Part shown: positions 44,904 to 54,907 of the stretch, one piece after another
Position numbering within the stretch: position 1 is the stretch's first letter
How the letters are laid out: the number at the start of each line of letters is the position of its first letter
Source: an uncultured Campylobacterales bacterium
GTDB lineage: Bacteria > Campylobacterota > Campylobacteria > Campylobacterales > Arcobacteraceae
Length of the DNA: 64,000 bases
NCBI GenBank assembly: GCA_947503785.1
Contig: CANNFB010000005.1
Span: forward strand, 62,001 to 126,000
Reading direction: 5' to 3'
Position numbers and translations under genes: made by a program
The notes under the pieces: model-generated
The model's input: only the letters and a program-made list of their open reading frames with translations
What the model was told of the DNA's origin: nothing
The model's database searches: none

Positions 44904-47504
44904 TTGTTTCCTAATTATTTCAAATCTTTATTTTTTATTCTAATATTTTTAATTACTTTCTTAAATGCAAAAGAGCTAAAACCTGTAACAATTCAATTGT
45001 CTTGGTTTGATCAGTTCCAATTTTCGGGATATTATATGGCAAAAGAAAAAGGCTTTTATGAACAGATGGGTTTAGATGTAACAATAAAACCTTTTGAATT
45101 TGGAATAGATATTCCAAAAGAAGTAAGCCTTGGAAATTCTGATTTTGCAGTAGGAAGAGAAACACTTCTTTTAGAGAGAAAAAAAGAACAAAAAATAGTT
45201 GCCCTTTATGCACTGTTTCAAGCAACACCTCTAATTTTACTATCAACAAAAGAATCAAATATTAATAGTATTGAAGATTTTAAAGGTAAAACTATTATGA
45301 CTACAATTGATGATGCAAGTGAAGTCTCTTTAAAATCAATGATAAGCTCTCATAATATAAAACTAGATAAGTTAAACTTTATAAAACATACCCATAATAT
45401 TAATGATTTAATTGATAAAAAAACTGATATAATTTCTGCCTATTTATCAAAATCACCCTTTGAATTACAAGTAAAAGGAATTGAATATAATATCTTTGAT
45501 CCTAAGACATATGGCTTTGACATGTATAGTGATTTCTTATTTACAAGTGAAAAGTTAATTAACAGCGATATTAAAACAGTAGATAATTTTAAAAAAGCTT
45601 CTTTACAGGGTTGGGAATATGCATATTCTAATATAGAAGAAACAGCTGACTTAATTATTGAAAAATATAATACTTCAAAATTATCAAAAGAAGCTCTTAT
45701 TTATGAAGGACAAGAACTAAAAAAATTATCATATTTTAAAAATAGTAAATTAGGTGAAATCCAAAAAGCTAAGATGCAAAGAATCTATGATTTATACAAT
45801 GTTATGGGTTTAACAACAGATGCGATAAATATTGATGATTTTATATACTATGATAGAAAAATAGAAAATTTAAAGTTTACAAAAGAAGAAAAACAATATC
45901 TAAGAAATAAAAAAGAAGTAAAAGCTTGTATTGTAAGTAATTATATGCCTTATAGTGATATTCAAAATGGTGAATTTGTTGGTGCCCTCTCAGATTTTAT
46001 TAAATTAGCTGAACAAAAACTAGAAATAGCAATTTTCCCAGTAGAAACAAAATCCTTATCACAAAGTTTAGAATATTTAAAAGATAAAAGATGTAATATA
46101 ATTCCTTCTTTATCTTATAGTGAAGAAAGAGAGAAATATATAAATTTCACTCAATCATACAGCGAACTAAATTATGTAATAACAACAAGAAATTATGTTC
46201 CTTTTCTTTCTGATATTAAAGAGTTAAAAAATAAAAAAATTGCAGTTATAAAAGACCATGTAATTTTTAATGTCTTAAGAAATAGATATAGAAATATTGA
46301 TTTTGTAGAAGTTGAAAATTTAGAAGAAGGACTTTTAAAAGTAAAAAATAAAGAAATTTTTGCTTTTATTGATACGAATGCTGCTATATGGTTTAAACTA
46401 CAAACTGAATTTATAGATGAATTAAAAATTTCTGGAAAAATTGATGAAATAAGTAATATTCATGTAGGAATAGAAAAAGAAGATAAATATTTATTAGAAA
46501 TTTTCAATAAATTAGTAATAAATATTGATGATGAATTAAAACAAAAAAGTTTAAATAAATGGCTATTTATCCAATATAAAAAAGATTTTGATTATACGAT
46601 TTTATGGCAAGTATTAATAGTTATTGGTGCTATTTTACTAGCTATTTTATATAGACAAAAACTTTTAAATAAAATGAATAAATCCTTAAGTTTAAAAGTA
46701 GAAGAAAAAACAAAAGAATTAAAAATTATTAATGATGAGTTAGAAAGTAGAATTCAAAAAGCTGTTGAAGAGAACTTGAAAAAAGATAGAATTATGTCTC
46801 AGCAATCAAAAATGGCAGCAATTGGTGAAATGATGGAAAATATTGCACATCAATGGAGGCAGCCATTATCTTTAATTACTACAGGTTCAAGTGGTTTAAA
46901 AATAAAAAAAGAATTAGGTCTTTTAGAAGATAAGTTTTTTATTGATACTTTAGACTCAATAATTGACTCAGCAACCAATTTATCAACTACAATTGATGAT
47001 TTTAGAGATTTCTTTAAACCAACAAGAGAGCAAGCTAGGTTTTCTTTATCTGAATGTTGTAATAAAACGTTAGACTTATTAAACTCTAAATTAAAAAATA
47101 AAAGTATCAGAATAATTAAAAATATTGAAAGTATTGAGATTGAGGCGTATGAGAGTGAATTAATTCAAGTATTAATGAGTATTTTAAATAACTCAAGAGA
47201 TGCCTTTGCTAGTGTAAAAAATCAAGAAAGACTGGTTTTTATAGACGTGTCAATAGATGAAAAAAATATAATAATTAAGATTAAAGATAATGCAGGTGGA
47301 GTTAAAAAAGATATCTTAGATAAAATCTTTGAACCATATTTCACTACAAAGCATAGAGCTCATGGAACAGGTATTGGTCTTTATATGTGTGAAGAAATAA
47401 TTACTAAACATATGAATGGTAAAATAGAAGCAATTAATAAAAAATATATTTTTGATGATATTGAATATAAAGGTTTAGAAACTATAATTACTTTGTATCC
47501 ATAA
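44904..47504 (+). CDS. Hybrid periplasmic-sensor histidine kinase (NMT1-like plus SBP_bac_3 domains)
   Basis: An 866-residue sensor kinase. It has a signal peptide (1-22), an NMT1/THI5-like binding domain ('IQLSWFDQFQFSGYYMAKEK', about 25-250) and an SBP_bac_3 domain (about 335-560). One membrane helix (about 567-586) and a coiled coil follow, then HisKA with H649 in 'NIAHQWRQPLSL' and a HATPase domain ('NNSRDAF', 'DNAGGV', 'GTGIGLYMCEE'). Two stacked solute-binding domains suggest it senses a small ligand, possibly a pyrimidine- or amine-like molecule. No response regulator is adjacent. The start is TTG at 44904 with AAAAGGA upstream. Confidence 0.9.
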   Translation: MFPNYFKSLFFILIFLITFLNAKELKPVTIQLSWFDQFQFSGYYMAKEKGFYEQMGLDVTIKPFEFGIDIPKEVSLGNSDFAVGRETLLLERKKEQKIVALYALFQATPLILLSTKESNINSIEDFKGKTIMTTIDDASEVSLKSMISSHNIKLDKLNFIKHTHNINDLIDKKTDIISAYLSKSPFELQVKGIEYNIFDPKTYGFDMYSDFLFTSEKLINSDIKTVDNFKKASLQGWEYAYSNIEETADLIIEKYNTSKLSKEALIYEGQELKKLSYFKNSKLGEIQKAKMQRIYDLYNVMGLTTDAINIDDFIYYDRKIENLKFTKEEKQYLRNKKEVKACIVSNYMPYSDIQNGEFVGALSDFIKLAEQKLEIAIFPVETKSLSQSLEYLKDKRCNIIPSLSYSEEREKYINFTQSYSELNYVITTRNYVPFLSDIKELKNKKIAVIKDHVIFNVLRNRYRNIDFVEVENLEEGLLKVKNKEIFAFIDTNAAIWFKLQTEFIDELKISGKIDEISNIHVGIEKEDKYLLEIFNKLVINIDDELKQKSLNKWLFIQYKKDFDYTILWQVLIVIGAILLAILYRQKLLNKMNKSLSLKVEEKTKELKIINDELESRIQKAVEENLKKDRIMSQQSKMAAIGEMMENIAHQWRQPLSLITTGSSGLKIKKELGLLEDKFFIDTLDSIIDSATNLSTTIDDFRDFFKPTREQARFSLSECCNKTLDLLNSKLKNKSIRIIKNIESIEIEAYESELIQVLMSILNNSRDAFASVKNQERLVFIDVSIDEKNIIIKIKDNAGGVKKDILDKIFEPYFTTKHRAHGTGIGLYMCEEIITKHMNGKIEAINKKYIFDDIEYKGLETIITLYP

Positions 47505-47569
47505 AATTAAAAGTTTTGTAAAACGATTTTTAGATATAATTATATATATTTAAATACATAGGAACATTA

Positions 47570-48838
47570 TTGAATTGGATTGAATTAGATAAGCAACACG
47601 TATGGCATCCATACAACTCTTTACCTTCTCGAAGTAATTTGTTAAGTGTAAAAAGTACAGATAAAACATCAATATTTTTAGAAGATGGAAGAGAATTAAT
47701 TGATGGAATGAGTTCTTGGTGGAGTTGTATTCATGGCTATAATCATCCACAACTTACAAAAGCTTTAAAAGAACAAGCTGATATTATGCCTCATATTATG
47801 TTTGGTGGAATTGCTCATGAAAAAGCTTCTATTTTATCTTCAAAACTTGCAAAACTTACAGGCTTAAATAGTGTTTTTTTATGTGATTCAGGCTCTGTTT
47901 CAGTTGAAGTTGCATTAAAAACTACAATTCAATATCAAGAAGCAAAGGGTTTAAAAAAGTATAAATTTATTGCTTTAGAACATGCCTATCATGGAGATAC
48001 ATTAGCAGCAATGAGTGTATGTGATCCAAGTAATTCAATGCATAGTATTTATGGTTCATATTTGCCAAAACATATTTTTACAAAAGCTCCTTCTTTAGGT
48101 TTTACAAGTGATTGTTCAGACGCTATAAAAGCATTAGAAGAAACATTTTTAAAACATGAAAAGGAAGTTGCTGGATTTATTTTAGAACCTATTGTTCAAG
48201 GTGCTGGTGGCATGAGAATTTATAATCCAGAATTCTTAAAAAAAGCAAGAGAACTTTGTACTAAATATAATATTTTACTAATAGCAGATGAAATAGCCAC
48301 TGGTTTTGGGCACACTGGGAAAATGTTTGCTTGTGAATGGGCAGATATTAAACCTGATATTATGACTCTTGGGAAAGGTTTAACTGGTGGTTATATGACA
48401 ATGGCTGCTATGATTACTTCAAAAAAGGTCTCTGATACAATTTCTAATTCTAAGCTTGGAATTTTAATGCATGGACCGACATTTATGGGAAATCCTCTAG
48501 CTTGTAGTGTTGCAATTGAGAGCTTGAATTTACTTGAAGATGGAACATGGAAACAAAATGTTTTAAATATTGAAAATATATTTAAAGAAGAGTTATTAAA
48601 AGCAAAAGAGTTAGAAATAGTTCAAGATATAAGAAATATTGGAGCTATTGGTGTAATTGAGCTAAAAGATGAATCTTATGCTCAAGAAGTTCAAGATTAT
48701 TGTGTAGAACATGGAGTTTGGATAAGACCTTTTGGAAAACTTATTTATTCAATAGTTGCATATACTATAAAAGAAGAAGATTTAATAAAAATAATAAAAA
48801 CTATGATTGAAGCAATAAAATCAATAAAGATAAAATAA
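47570..48838 (+). CDS. bioA: Adenosylmethionine-8-amino-7-oxononanoate aminotransferase
   Basis: A 422-residue class III PLP aminotransferase for biotin synthesis, converting KAPA to DAPA with SAM as amino donor. 'HVWHPYNSLPSR' near the N-terminus, 'SSWWSCIHGYNHP' and the PLP lysine in 'MTLGKGLTGGYMT' are BioA-specific. The start is TTG at 47570 with AGGAAC upstream. The NUDIX gene follows with a 1-base overlap. No other bio gene is in the window. Confidence 0.95.
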   Translation: MNWIELDKQHVWHPYNSLPSRSNLLSVKSTDKTSIFLEDGRELIDGMSSWWSCIHGYNHPQLTKALKEQADIMPHIMFGGIAHEKASILSSKLAKLTGLNSVFLCDSGSVSVEVALKTTIQYQEAKGLKKYKFIALEHAYHGDTLAAMSVCDPSNSMHSIYGSYLPKHIFTKAPSLGFTSDCSDAIKALEETFLKHEKEVAGFILEPIVQGAGGMRIYNPEFLKKARELCTKYNILLIADEIATGFGHTGKMFACEWADIKPDIMTLGKGLTGGYMTMAAMITSKKVSDTISNSKLGILMHGPTFMGNPLACSVAIESLNLLEDGTWKQNVLNIENIFKEELLKAKELEIVQDIRNIGAIGVIELKDESYAQEVQDYCVEHGVWIRPFGKLIYSIVAYTIKEEDLIKIIKTMIEAIKSIKIK

Positions 48839-49494
48839 TGAAAAAAGAAAATTTAAAAGAACTATCAGATAATTTACCTCAAAATCCTGGAGTATTAGGA
48901 AGAGAAAGATTTTTCAATTCAGCTGTACTAATACCACTTATAAAAATAAAAGGTGAGTATTTTTTACTTTTCCAAAAACGTGCTGCTCATATAAGACAAG
49001 GTGGGGATATTTGTTTTCCTGGTGGTGGCTTTGAAGAAGGTATTGATAAAGATTTTAGAGATACTGCTTTAAGAGAAACACATGAAGAATTAGGAATAGA
49101 AGCAAAAGATATAAAGATAATTGGACAACTTGATACATATGTTGCACCAATTGGAGCTATTATTGAACCTTTTGTTGGCAAAATAAAAAAAAGTGTTTTA
49201 AAAACAATGGTTATTGATAAAAATGAAGTAGAAAAAACTCTTTTAATTCCAGTATCATTTTTTAAAAATACAAAAGCTGAAGAATATACACTAGCCCATG
49301 AAATTCAACCCTATAAAATAAATGAAAAAGGTGAAAAAGAAATTTTATTTCCAGTTGAAGAATTAGATTTACCTGATATGTATAAAAAGCCTTGGGGAAA
49401 TAAAAGACATAAAATATGGGTTTATAAATATGAAGATGAAATTATTTGGGGCATTACGTCTGTTATAATTAATGATTTAATAAAAAAATATTAA
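48838..49494 (+). CDS. NUDIX hydrolase, CoA pyrophosphatase type
   Basis: A 218-residue NUDIX enzyme. The CoA-pyrophosphatase signature is visible as 'LLFQKRAAHIRQGGDICFPG', followed by the NUDIX box 'ALRETHEELGI'. Members hydrolyse CoA and its derivatives to phosphopantetheine and 3',5'-ADP. The helix position that is often Glu is Lys here (GIDKDF), which also varies in this subfamily, so activity is likely but not certain. It overlaps the bioA stop by one base. Confidence 0.85.
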   Translation: MKKENLKELSDNLPQNPGVLGRERFFNSAVLIPLIKIKGEYFLLFQKRAAHIRQGGDICFPGGGFEEGIDKDFRDTALRETHEELGIEAKDIKIIGQLDTYVAPIGAIIEPFVGKIKKSVLKTMVIDKNEVEKTLLIPVSFFKNTKAEEYTLAHEIQPYKINEKGEKEILFPVEELDLPDMYKKPWGNKRHKIWVYKYEDEIIWGITSVIINDLIKKY

Positions 49495-49570
49495 TAAATA
49501 TTTTTTACTACACAAAAACTAAATACTGTTGCTATATAGTTCTTTATAACAAAAACATAAAGGACATATT

Positions 49571-50002
49571 ATGATTAATAAAATCAATAATTTTTCAGAA
49601 AAAATTCTTCAAAACTTTCAAAGTATTTTCTTGCTTCTTGCAAGATTAACAATTGCCTATGGTTTTTTAGATCCTGCATTAAATAAATGGAATAGTATTT
49701 CAGACACTGCTGCTTGGTTTGAAAGCTTAGGAATACCTTTTCCTTTACTAAATGTATATATTTCAGCTTCAGTTGAATCTTTAGGTGTTGTTTTGCTAGC
49801 ACTTGGTTTATTAACAAGAGCTATTAGTTTACCTTTAATAGGTACTATGATTGTTGCTATTTTAACAGTGCATATTGGAAATGGATTTAGTTCAGGAGAT
49901 AATGGTTTTGAAATACCATTATATTTCTTATTATTTTTAGGAATTTTTGCATCATTTGGAGCAGGTAAATTTTCACTAGACAATTATTTCTCTAAAAAGT
50001 AA
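49571..50002 (+). CDS. DoxX family membrane protein
   Basis: A 143-residue protein with four membrane helices (about 18-36, 58-78, 84-100 and 112-132). It has the DoxX pattern 'LARLTIAYGFLDPALNKW' and 'ESLGVVLLALGLLTRAISLP'. DoxX-type proteins are linked to redox and oxidative-stress functions, but their exact activity is not settled. AAAGGAC lies before the ATG. It is monocistronic by spacing. Confidence 0.85.
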   Translation: MINKINNFSEKILQNFQSIFLLLARLTIAYGFLDPALNKWNSISDTAAWFESLGIPFPLLNVYISASVESLGVVLLALGLLTRAISLPLIGTMIVAILTVHIGNGFSSGDNGFEIPLYFLLFLGIFASFGAGKFSLDNYFSKK

Positions 50003-50078
50003 ACTTTTCTTGAAGTTTAACTCTTTTTAATTATAAGTATTTTGATAAAATAGTTAAAATTAATAAAAAGGGTTAAAC

Positions 50079-50930
50079 TTGAAATTTTTAAACATAATAC
50101 TACTTTCCTCTCTACTTTTTACGGGTTGTTCTCAAAGTACTTCAAATAATAAAATTAGTTCTTTTGAAAAGAAAATTACTGAATGCAAAGTAATAAAAAA
50201 TAAAAAAGAAAATTTTAATTGTTATCTAAAAAAAGCAGAAAAAGGAGATATTGAATCTCAGCGAATAATTGCTTACTATTTTGATGTTGGAGAAATTGTT
50301 TCTAAGGATATTTCTAAAGCAAATATGTGGTTTACAAAAGCTGCAATGCAAAATGATGTATATTCTCAAAGAAAATTAGCACTTAATTACTTAATAAAGA
50401 AAGATTATAAAAATGCCATAATATGGCTAGAAAAAGCATCAAATCAAAATGATAAAGTTGCATCAAGAGAACTTGGATATCTTTATGACCAAGGTTTTGG
50501 TGTTAAAAAAGATAAAAAGATAGCCTTTAAGTTATTTGAAAAAGCAGCGTTACAAGGGGATGTTATTTCTCAAAATGAAGTTGGATTTTACTATGAAATG
50601 GGTTGGGGTGTAGCAAAAGATTATAAAAAAGCATTACAATGGTATATTCAAACTGCAAAAAAAGAGAATATATATGGCTTAGATAAAATGGGGTACTTTA
50701 ATGCAAAAGGTTATGGAGTAGTAAAAAACTATAATGAATCATTTAAATGGTTTAAAAAATCTGCCTTAAAAGGTAGTAGATATGCAATGTCATGGCTTGG
50801 ATATCAGTATGAAATGGGTTATGGCATAGATAAAAATTATACAAAAGCAAAAGCTTTATATGAAAAATCAGGAAGTGATTTTTCAAAAAGTAGACTTAAA
50901 GTTATGAGAGAAAAAAGGTTAATAAAGTAA
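50079..50930 (+). CDS. Sel1-repeat lipoprotein
   Basis: A 283-residue lipoprotein (lipobox 'SSLLFTGC', Cys at about 17). At least five Sel1-like repeats follow, with the alternating pattern 'AxxLGYLYDQGFGVKKDxxxA'. Examples are 'NEVGFYYEMGWGVAKDYKKA' and 'SWLGYQYEMGYGIDKNYTKA'. Sel1 proteins mediate protein-protein contacts; several in Campylobacterota are cysteine-rich beta-lactamase-like proteins, but here cysteines are few. The start is TTG at 50079 after AAAGGG. The next gene overlaps by one base. Confidence 0.87.
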   Translation: MKFLNIILLSSLLFTGCSQSTSNNKISSFEKKITECKVIKNKKENFNCYLKKAEKGDIESQRIIAYYFDVGEIVSKDISKANMWFTKAAMQNDVYSQRKLALNYLIKKDYKNAIIWLEKASNQNDKVASRELGYLYDQGFGVKKDKKIAFKLFEKAALQGDVISQNEVGFYYEMGWGVAKDYKKALQWYIQTAKKENIYGLDKMGYFNAKGYGVVKNYNESFKWFKKSALKGSRYAMSWLGYQYEMGYGIDKNYTKAKALYEKSGSDFSKSRLKVMREKRLIK

Positions 50931-51544
50931 TGAATAGAATAATAGTAGATAAAAAAGAAGTATATCCTTCAAAAATACTTTGTATAGGAAGAAACTATAC
51001 TGAACATATTGCAGAGTTAAACAATGAAACACCAGATGAAATGGTTTTATTTATAAAGCCCAATTCATCAATTTCAAGTAATTTAATTTTTCCAAAAGCA
51101 TATAACTCATGTCACTATGAAGCCGAAATTTCTTTTTTAATTAGTAATAATAAAATTGAAGCAGTTGCTTTTGGTTTGGATTTGACTTTAAGAGAAGTTC
51201 AATCAAAACTGAAAAGTAAAGGTTTACCATGGGAGAGAGCAAAATCTTTTGATAATTCATCAGTTTTTTCGGAGTTTAAACCTTTTGATGGAGATATTAA
51301 TCACCTTCAAATTCAATTATTTATTAATGATGAGTTAAAACAAGATGGAAATGTATCAATGATGATAAATAAACCTAATGAAATTATAAAAGAAATAAAT
51401 AGTTTTTTAAGTTTTGAAGATGGTGATATATTAATGTCTGGTACACCAAAGGGTGTTGGAGAGTTTAAAGTAGGTGATAAATTTTTAGGTAAAATTTTAT
51501 ATAAAAATGAAGTTTTAATTGAAAAAGAATTTATTGTTTCATAA
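50930..51544 (+). CDS. Fumarylacetoacetate hydrolase family protein
   Basis: A 204-residue FAH-fold enzyme with 'KILCIGRNYTEHIAEL' at the N-terminus, metal ligands in 'CHYEAEISFLI' (E-x-E), and the C-terminal 'LMSGTPKGVGEFKVGDKF'. Small FAH proteins act as acylpyruvases, oxaloacetate decarboxylases or keto-enol tautomerases; the substrate is not evident. It is coupled to the Sel1 gene by a TAATG overlap and lies 12 bases before msrB. Confidence 0.88.
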   Translation: MNRIIVDKKEVYPSKILCIGRNYTEHIAELNNETPDEMVLFIKPNSSISSNLIFPKAYNSCHYEAEISFLISNNKIEAVAFGLDLTLREVQSKLKSKGLPWERAKSFDNSSVFSEFKPFDGDINHLQIQLFINDELKQDGNVSMMINKPNEIIKEINSFLSFEDGDILMSGTPKGVGEFKVGDKFLGKILYKNEVLIEKEFIVS

Positions 51545-51556
51545 AAAGGAAAAGAA

Positions 51557-51913
51557 ATGGATTTTAATAAATTAACTGATGAAGAAAAAAGAGTAATTGA
51601 AAACAAGGGTACGGAAAGACCTTTTTCTGGTGAATATAATGATTTTTATGAAGAAGGAACATTTTTATGTAAAAAATGTAAGACACCTTTATATAAATCA
51701 AAAAGTAAATTTTCATCAGGTTGTGGTTGGCCAAGTTTTGATGACAATTTAGAAAATGCTGTAAAAAGAGTACCTGATAAAGATGGAAGAAGAGTTGAAA
51801 TAGTTTGCTCAAATTGTGGTGGCCACTTAGGACATGTATTTGAAGGAGAAGGTTTTACATCTAAAAATACAAGACATTGTGTAAATTCAATTTCAATATC
51901 TTTTGAAAAATAA
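51557..51913 (+). CDS. msrB: Peptide-methionine (R)-S-oxide reductase MsrB
   Basis: A 118-residue MsrB that repairs methionine-R-sulfoxide. Zinc cysteines lie in 'CKKCKTPLY' and 'CSNCGGHLGH', the substrate loop is 'SGCGWPSFDD' and the catalytic cysteine is in 'NTRHCVNSISI'. AAAAGGAAAAG precedes the ATG. The partner MsrA is found only as a broken remnant at 54221-54380, beyond the intervening chemoreceptor gene. Confidence 0.96.
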   Translation: MDFNKLTDEEKRVIENKGTERPFSGEYNDFYEEGTFLCKKCKTPLYKSKSKFSSGCGWPSFDDNLENAVKRVPDKDGRRVEIVCSNCGGHLGHVFEGEGFTSKNTRHCVNSISISFEK

Positions 51914-52014
51914 TATTATAGAATCTTTCATTAAGACGATATGATTGATTATAATCAAAGTAATAATAATATTTTTTTGATATAATCAACATATTTTCTA
52001 AAAAGGCCTCTATT

Positions 52015-54234
52015 ATGATTTCTAATTTATCTATAAAAAACAAACTAATGCTCTTAGTTGTTATTCCCTTAATAATAGTAATATTATTAACTGCAAAACT
52101 ATTTCATGGCTCGTATTCTCAAGTTAATGAACTTAACAATTTAGAAAAAGTTGTAATTTTATCAACGAAAATTGGTGCTTTAGTTCATGAAACACAAAAA
52201 GAAAGAGGAATGACTGCAGGGTTTCTAGGAAGTAAAGGTAAAAAATTTGCTATAGAATTACCTAAACAAAGACAATTAGTTGACTCAAGAAAAGAAGATT
52301 TTTTAAATGAATTAAAACTTGTAGATATACATGCGTATTCTAAAGAGTTTACTTCTAATATTGATTTAGTAATTAATAAACTAAATAAGCTTAATGATTT
52401 AAGAACAAAGGTATCGACACTAAGTGTAAAAGGTGCAGTAGCAATTGGTTTTTATACTAAGTTTAATGCTTTATCTTTAAACTCAATAAGTAGTATTACA
52501 AAGTTATCTAATAATGCAAAAGTTTCTCAAGATTTAGTTTCATATATGAACTTTTTATTATCTAAAGAGAGAGCAGGAATTGAAAGAGCAGTTATTACAA
52601 ATACTTTTGCAAGAGATAATTTTGCAAATGGAATGAAAGAAAAGTTCTTTACCTTAGTAGCTGCTCAAAATGCTTATATGGATTCGTTCTTAAAAGTTAC
52701 TACAAATGATGCAAGGTCTTTCTATAAAGAAACACTGCAAGGTAAGGCTGTTGATGAAGTAAGTAGAATGAGAGCAGTTGCTGGAGCTAAGGATGCTATT
52801 TTTGGAATTGATGCATCTTACTGGTTTTCTCAAATTACTTCTAAAATTAACTTACTAAAAAAAGTTGAAAACTTTCTTTCTAATAAACTTATTAATACTA
52901 TTACTAAACAACATGATAGTGCTAAAAATGATATGATTATTTTTGGAACAATGGGTTTCATTGGAATTTTAATTACAATAATATTAGCTAGAATTATTTT
53001 AAATAAAATCATTAAAGATGTTGAAGCATTAAAAATAGGTTTAAATAACTTCTTCTCCTTTATAAATTTTGAGAAAAGTGATATTGAACAAATTAATATT
53101 AAATCAAACGATGAATTAGGTGTAATGGCTCAATTGATTGATAAGAATATCGTTAAAACAAAAGAAAATTTTGCTTTAGATAAAGAACTTATTTTAAATA
53201 CAATGTCTGTAACAAATGAAATTAATAAAGGAAACCTTGATAATATAATTACTGCAAATTCAAGTAATCCAGCTTTAAATGAATTAAAAGAGATTATCAA
53301 TGAAATGATATCAACATTGAATATGAATTTAAACAATATTATTACAGTTCTTGATTCTTATTCAAACTTAGATTATAGAGCAAAACTAGATAATTCAAAT
53401 TTTGAAGGAACAATTAAAAAACTTGAAAATAATGTAAATATACTTAGAGATTCGATTACTCATATGCTTGTAGAAAATAAAAAAGATGGTGTCATTTTAA
53501 ATAAGAACTCTGAAACATTAAGTTCAAATATGAATGATATTTCAAATGCAGCTAATGCACAAGCAGCTTCACTTGAAGAGACAGCAGCTTCATTAGAAGA
53601 AATTACTTCAAATGTTACAAGTAGTACGGAAACTGTTTTCAAAATGGCGGAATATGGTAAAAAAGTTAAAGAGTCTGTACAAATGGGTGAAGAACTTGCA
53701 AATAATACATCAAAATCAATGACTGAAATTAATGATGAAACTACATCAATTAGTGATGCAATTACAGTAATTGATCAAATTGCTTTCCAAACAAATATTT
53801 TATCACTTAATGCAGCAGTAGAAGCTGCAACTGCTGGTGAAGCAGGAAAAGGATTTGCAGTAGTAGCAGCAGAAGTAAGAAATCTTGCTTCAAGAAGTGC
53901 TGAAGCTGCAAAAGAGATTAAAACTTTAGTTGAAAATGCACAGTTAAAGGCAAACAACGGAAAAGATATCGCTGATAAAATGATTGATGGATATAAATTA
54001 TTAAATGAAAATATTACTTATACATTAGAATTAATTGAAGACGTAAGTATTTCTAGTAAAGAGCAAGCATCTGGAATTGTTCAGATTAATGATGCTATTA
54101 ATAATCTAGATCAAATCACACAACAAAATGCACAAAATGCATCAAGTGCTGATGAAATTGCACAAAAAACAAAAGAAATTTCAAGCATGATTGTTAAGAA
54201 TGTAAATGAAAAAGAGTTTGATGGAAAAAATTAA
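52015..54234 (+). CDS. Methyl-accepting chemotaxis protein with nitrate/nitrite-sensing (NIT) domain
   Basis: A 739-residue chemoreceptor with TM1 at about 11-27. A long helical NIT-type sensor domain is seen (about 40-295, with the signature '[20 protein letters not shown]'). TM2 is at about 303-325, HAMP-like helices follow, and the conserved tip is '[20 protein letters not shown]'. NIT domains bind nitrate or nitrite in known members, which fits an organism that respires nitrogen oxides (nos cluster), though ligand binding is inferred. The last few codons overlap sequence resembling msrA, so the present C-terminus may have arisen by recombination. Confidence 0.92.
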   Translation: MISNLSIKNKLMLLVVIPLIIVILLTAKLFHGSYSQVNELNNLEKVVILSTKIGALVHETQKERGMTAGFLGSKGKKFAIELPKQRQLVDSRKEDFLNELKLVDIHAYSKEFTSNIDLVINKLNKLNDLRTKVSTLSVKGAVAIGFYTKFNALSLNSISSITKLSNNAKVSQDLVSYMNFLLSKERAGIERAVITNTFARDNFANGMKEKFFTLVAAQNAYMDSFLKVTTNDARSFYKETLQGKAVDEVSRMRAVAGAKDAIFGIDASYWFSQITSKINLLKKVENFLSNKLINTITKQHDSAKNDMIIFGTMGFIGILITIILARIILNKIIKDVEALKIGLNNFFSFINFEKSDIEQINIKSNDELGVMAQLIDKNIVKTKENFALDKELILNTMSVTNEINKGNLDNIITANSSNPALNELKEIINEMISTLNMNLNNIITVLDSYSNLDYRAKLDNSNFEGTIKKLENNVNILRDSITHMLVENKKDGVILNKNSETLSSNMNDISNAANAQAASLEETAASLEEITSNVTSSTETVFKMAEYGKKVKESVQMGEELANNTSKSMTEINDETTSISDAITVIDQIAFQTNILSLNAAVEAATAGEAGKGFAVVAAEVRNLASRSAEAAKEIKTLVENAQLKANNGKDIADKMIDGYKLLNENITYTLELIEDVSISSKEQASGIVQINDAINNLDQITQQNAQNASSADEIAQKTKEISSMIVKNVNEKEFDGKN

Positions 54235-54380
54235 AGATGCTAATTCTGTAGTATCAGTTATATGGGAAGACATACTTTAAATCCTAGCTATCAGGATATT
54301 TGTACAGGTCAAACAGGTCATTTAGAAGTTGTAAAAATACAATTAGTGAAAAAGAAGTAATTGAAGAAATTATTCAAGAC
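54221..54380 (+). pseudogene. msrA: msrA remnant (peptide-methionine (S)-S-oxide reductase), frameshifted
   Basis: Three frames together read as the middle of MsrA: '[11 protein letters not shown]', then after loss of one base 'YMGRHTLNPSYQDICTGQTG', then 'HLEVVKIQ', and after a further deletion 'ISEKEVIEEIIQD'. Expected MsrA sequence here is SGYMGGHT-type. The active-site GCFW segment and the C-terminal half are absent. The start overlaps the chemoreceptor's last codons. With msrB just upstream of that receptor, this looks like decay of an msrB-msrA neighbourhood. Confidence 0.8.
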
Positions 54381-54419
54381 ACCAAAAGGTGCCTTATTGT
54401 CATAGTTATAAAAAATATT

Positions 54420-54758
54420 TTAAACAGTTCCTATAATATAGTAAATAGGTTTTTTATCTAATTGTTGAAGTTTTACATTGTACTTATCTGCCCAGTGTGA
54501 AACTTCATTATGAAATTCTTTTAATATTGCATCTGCATCATTTTCATCACATTTAATTTTTAAGTAATCTGTTTTATTTGATAATCCTACATATGCATTC
54601 ATTTTTTTTAAATGATCGTTTAGTGAAAAAATGTGTTTTGAAAACTTATCGAAATTATTAGTAGATGAAATCATTTTTTCGGCTTGTTGTAATGAAGAAT
54701 CACTTTTTGAATAGCCAAGTTGTGATAATATTACTTCAGGTGATACATTAATTTGCAT
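54420..54758 (-). CDS. Small protein of unknown function
   Basis: A 112-residue soluble, mostly helical protein with no signal peptide and no recognised motif. It starts MQINVSPEVILSQLGYSK and has a helical middle with one Cys (KIKCDENDADAI). A good AAAGGAAA site lies upstream of the ATG. Its gene faces the msrA remnant and is upstream of rnhB on the same strand orientation but 150 bases away. I do not recognise the family. Confidence 0.6.
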   Translation of the reverse strand: MQINVSPEVILSQLGYSKSDSSLQQAEKMISSTNNFDKFSKHIFSLNDHLKKMNAYVGLSNKTDYLKIKCDENDADAILKEFHNEVSHWADKYNVKLQQLDKKPIYYIIGTV

Positions 54759-54907
54759 TTATTTTCCTTTTTTTTTGATTATCTATTTTATCAAATTTTT
54801 TTTAAATAATAGTTGAATTTTTAGAATAAAATATATACACTATTAATTATATAAAATATGGAAACTTATGAATAAAGTTTTATTGCTATTATTTCTTTTG
54901 ATATTGG

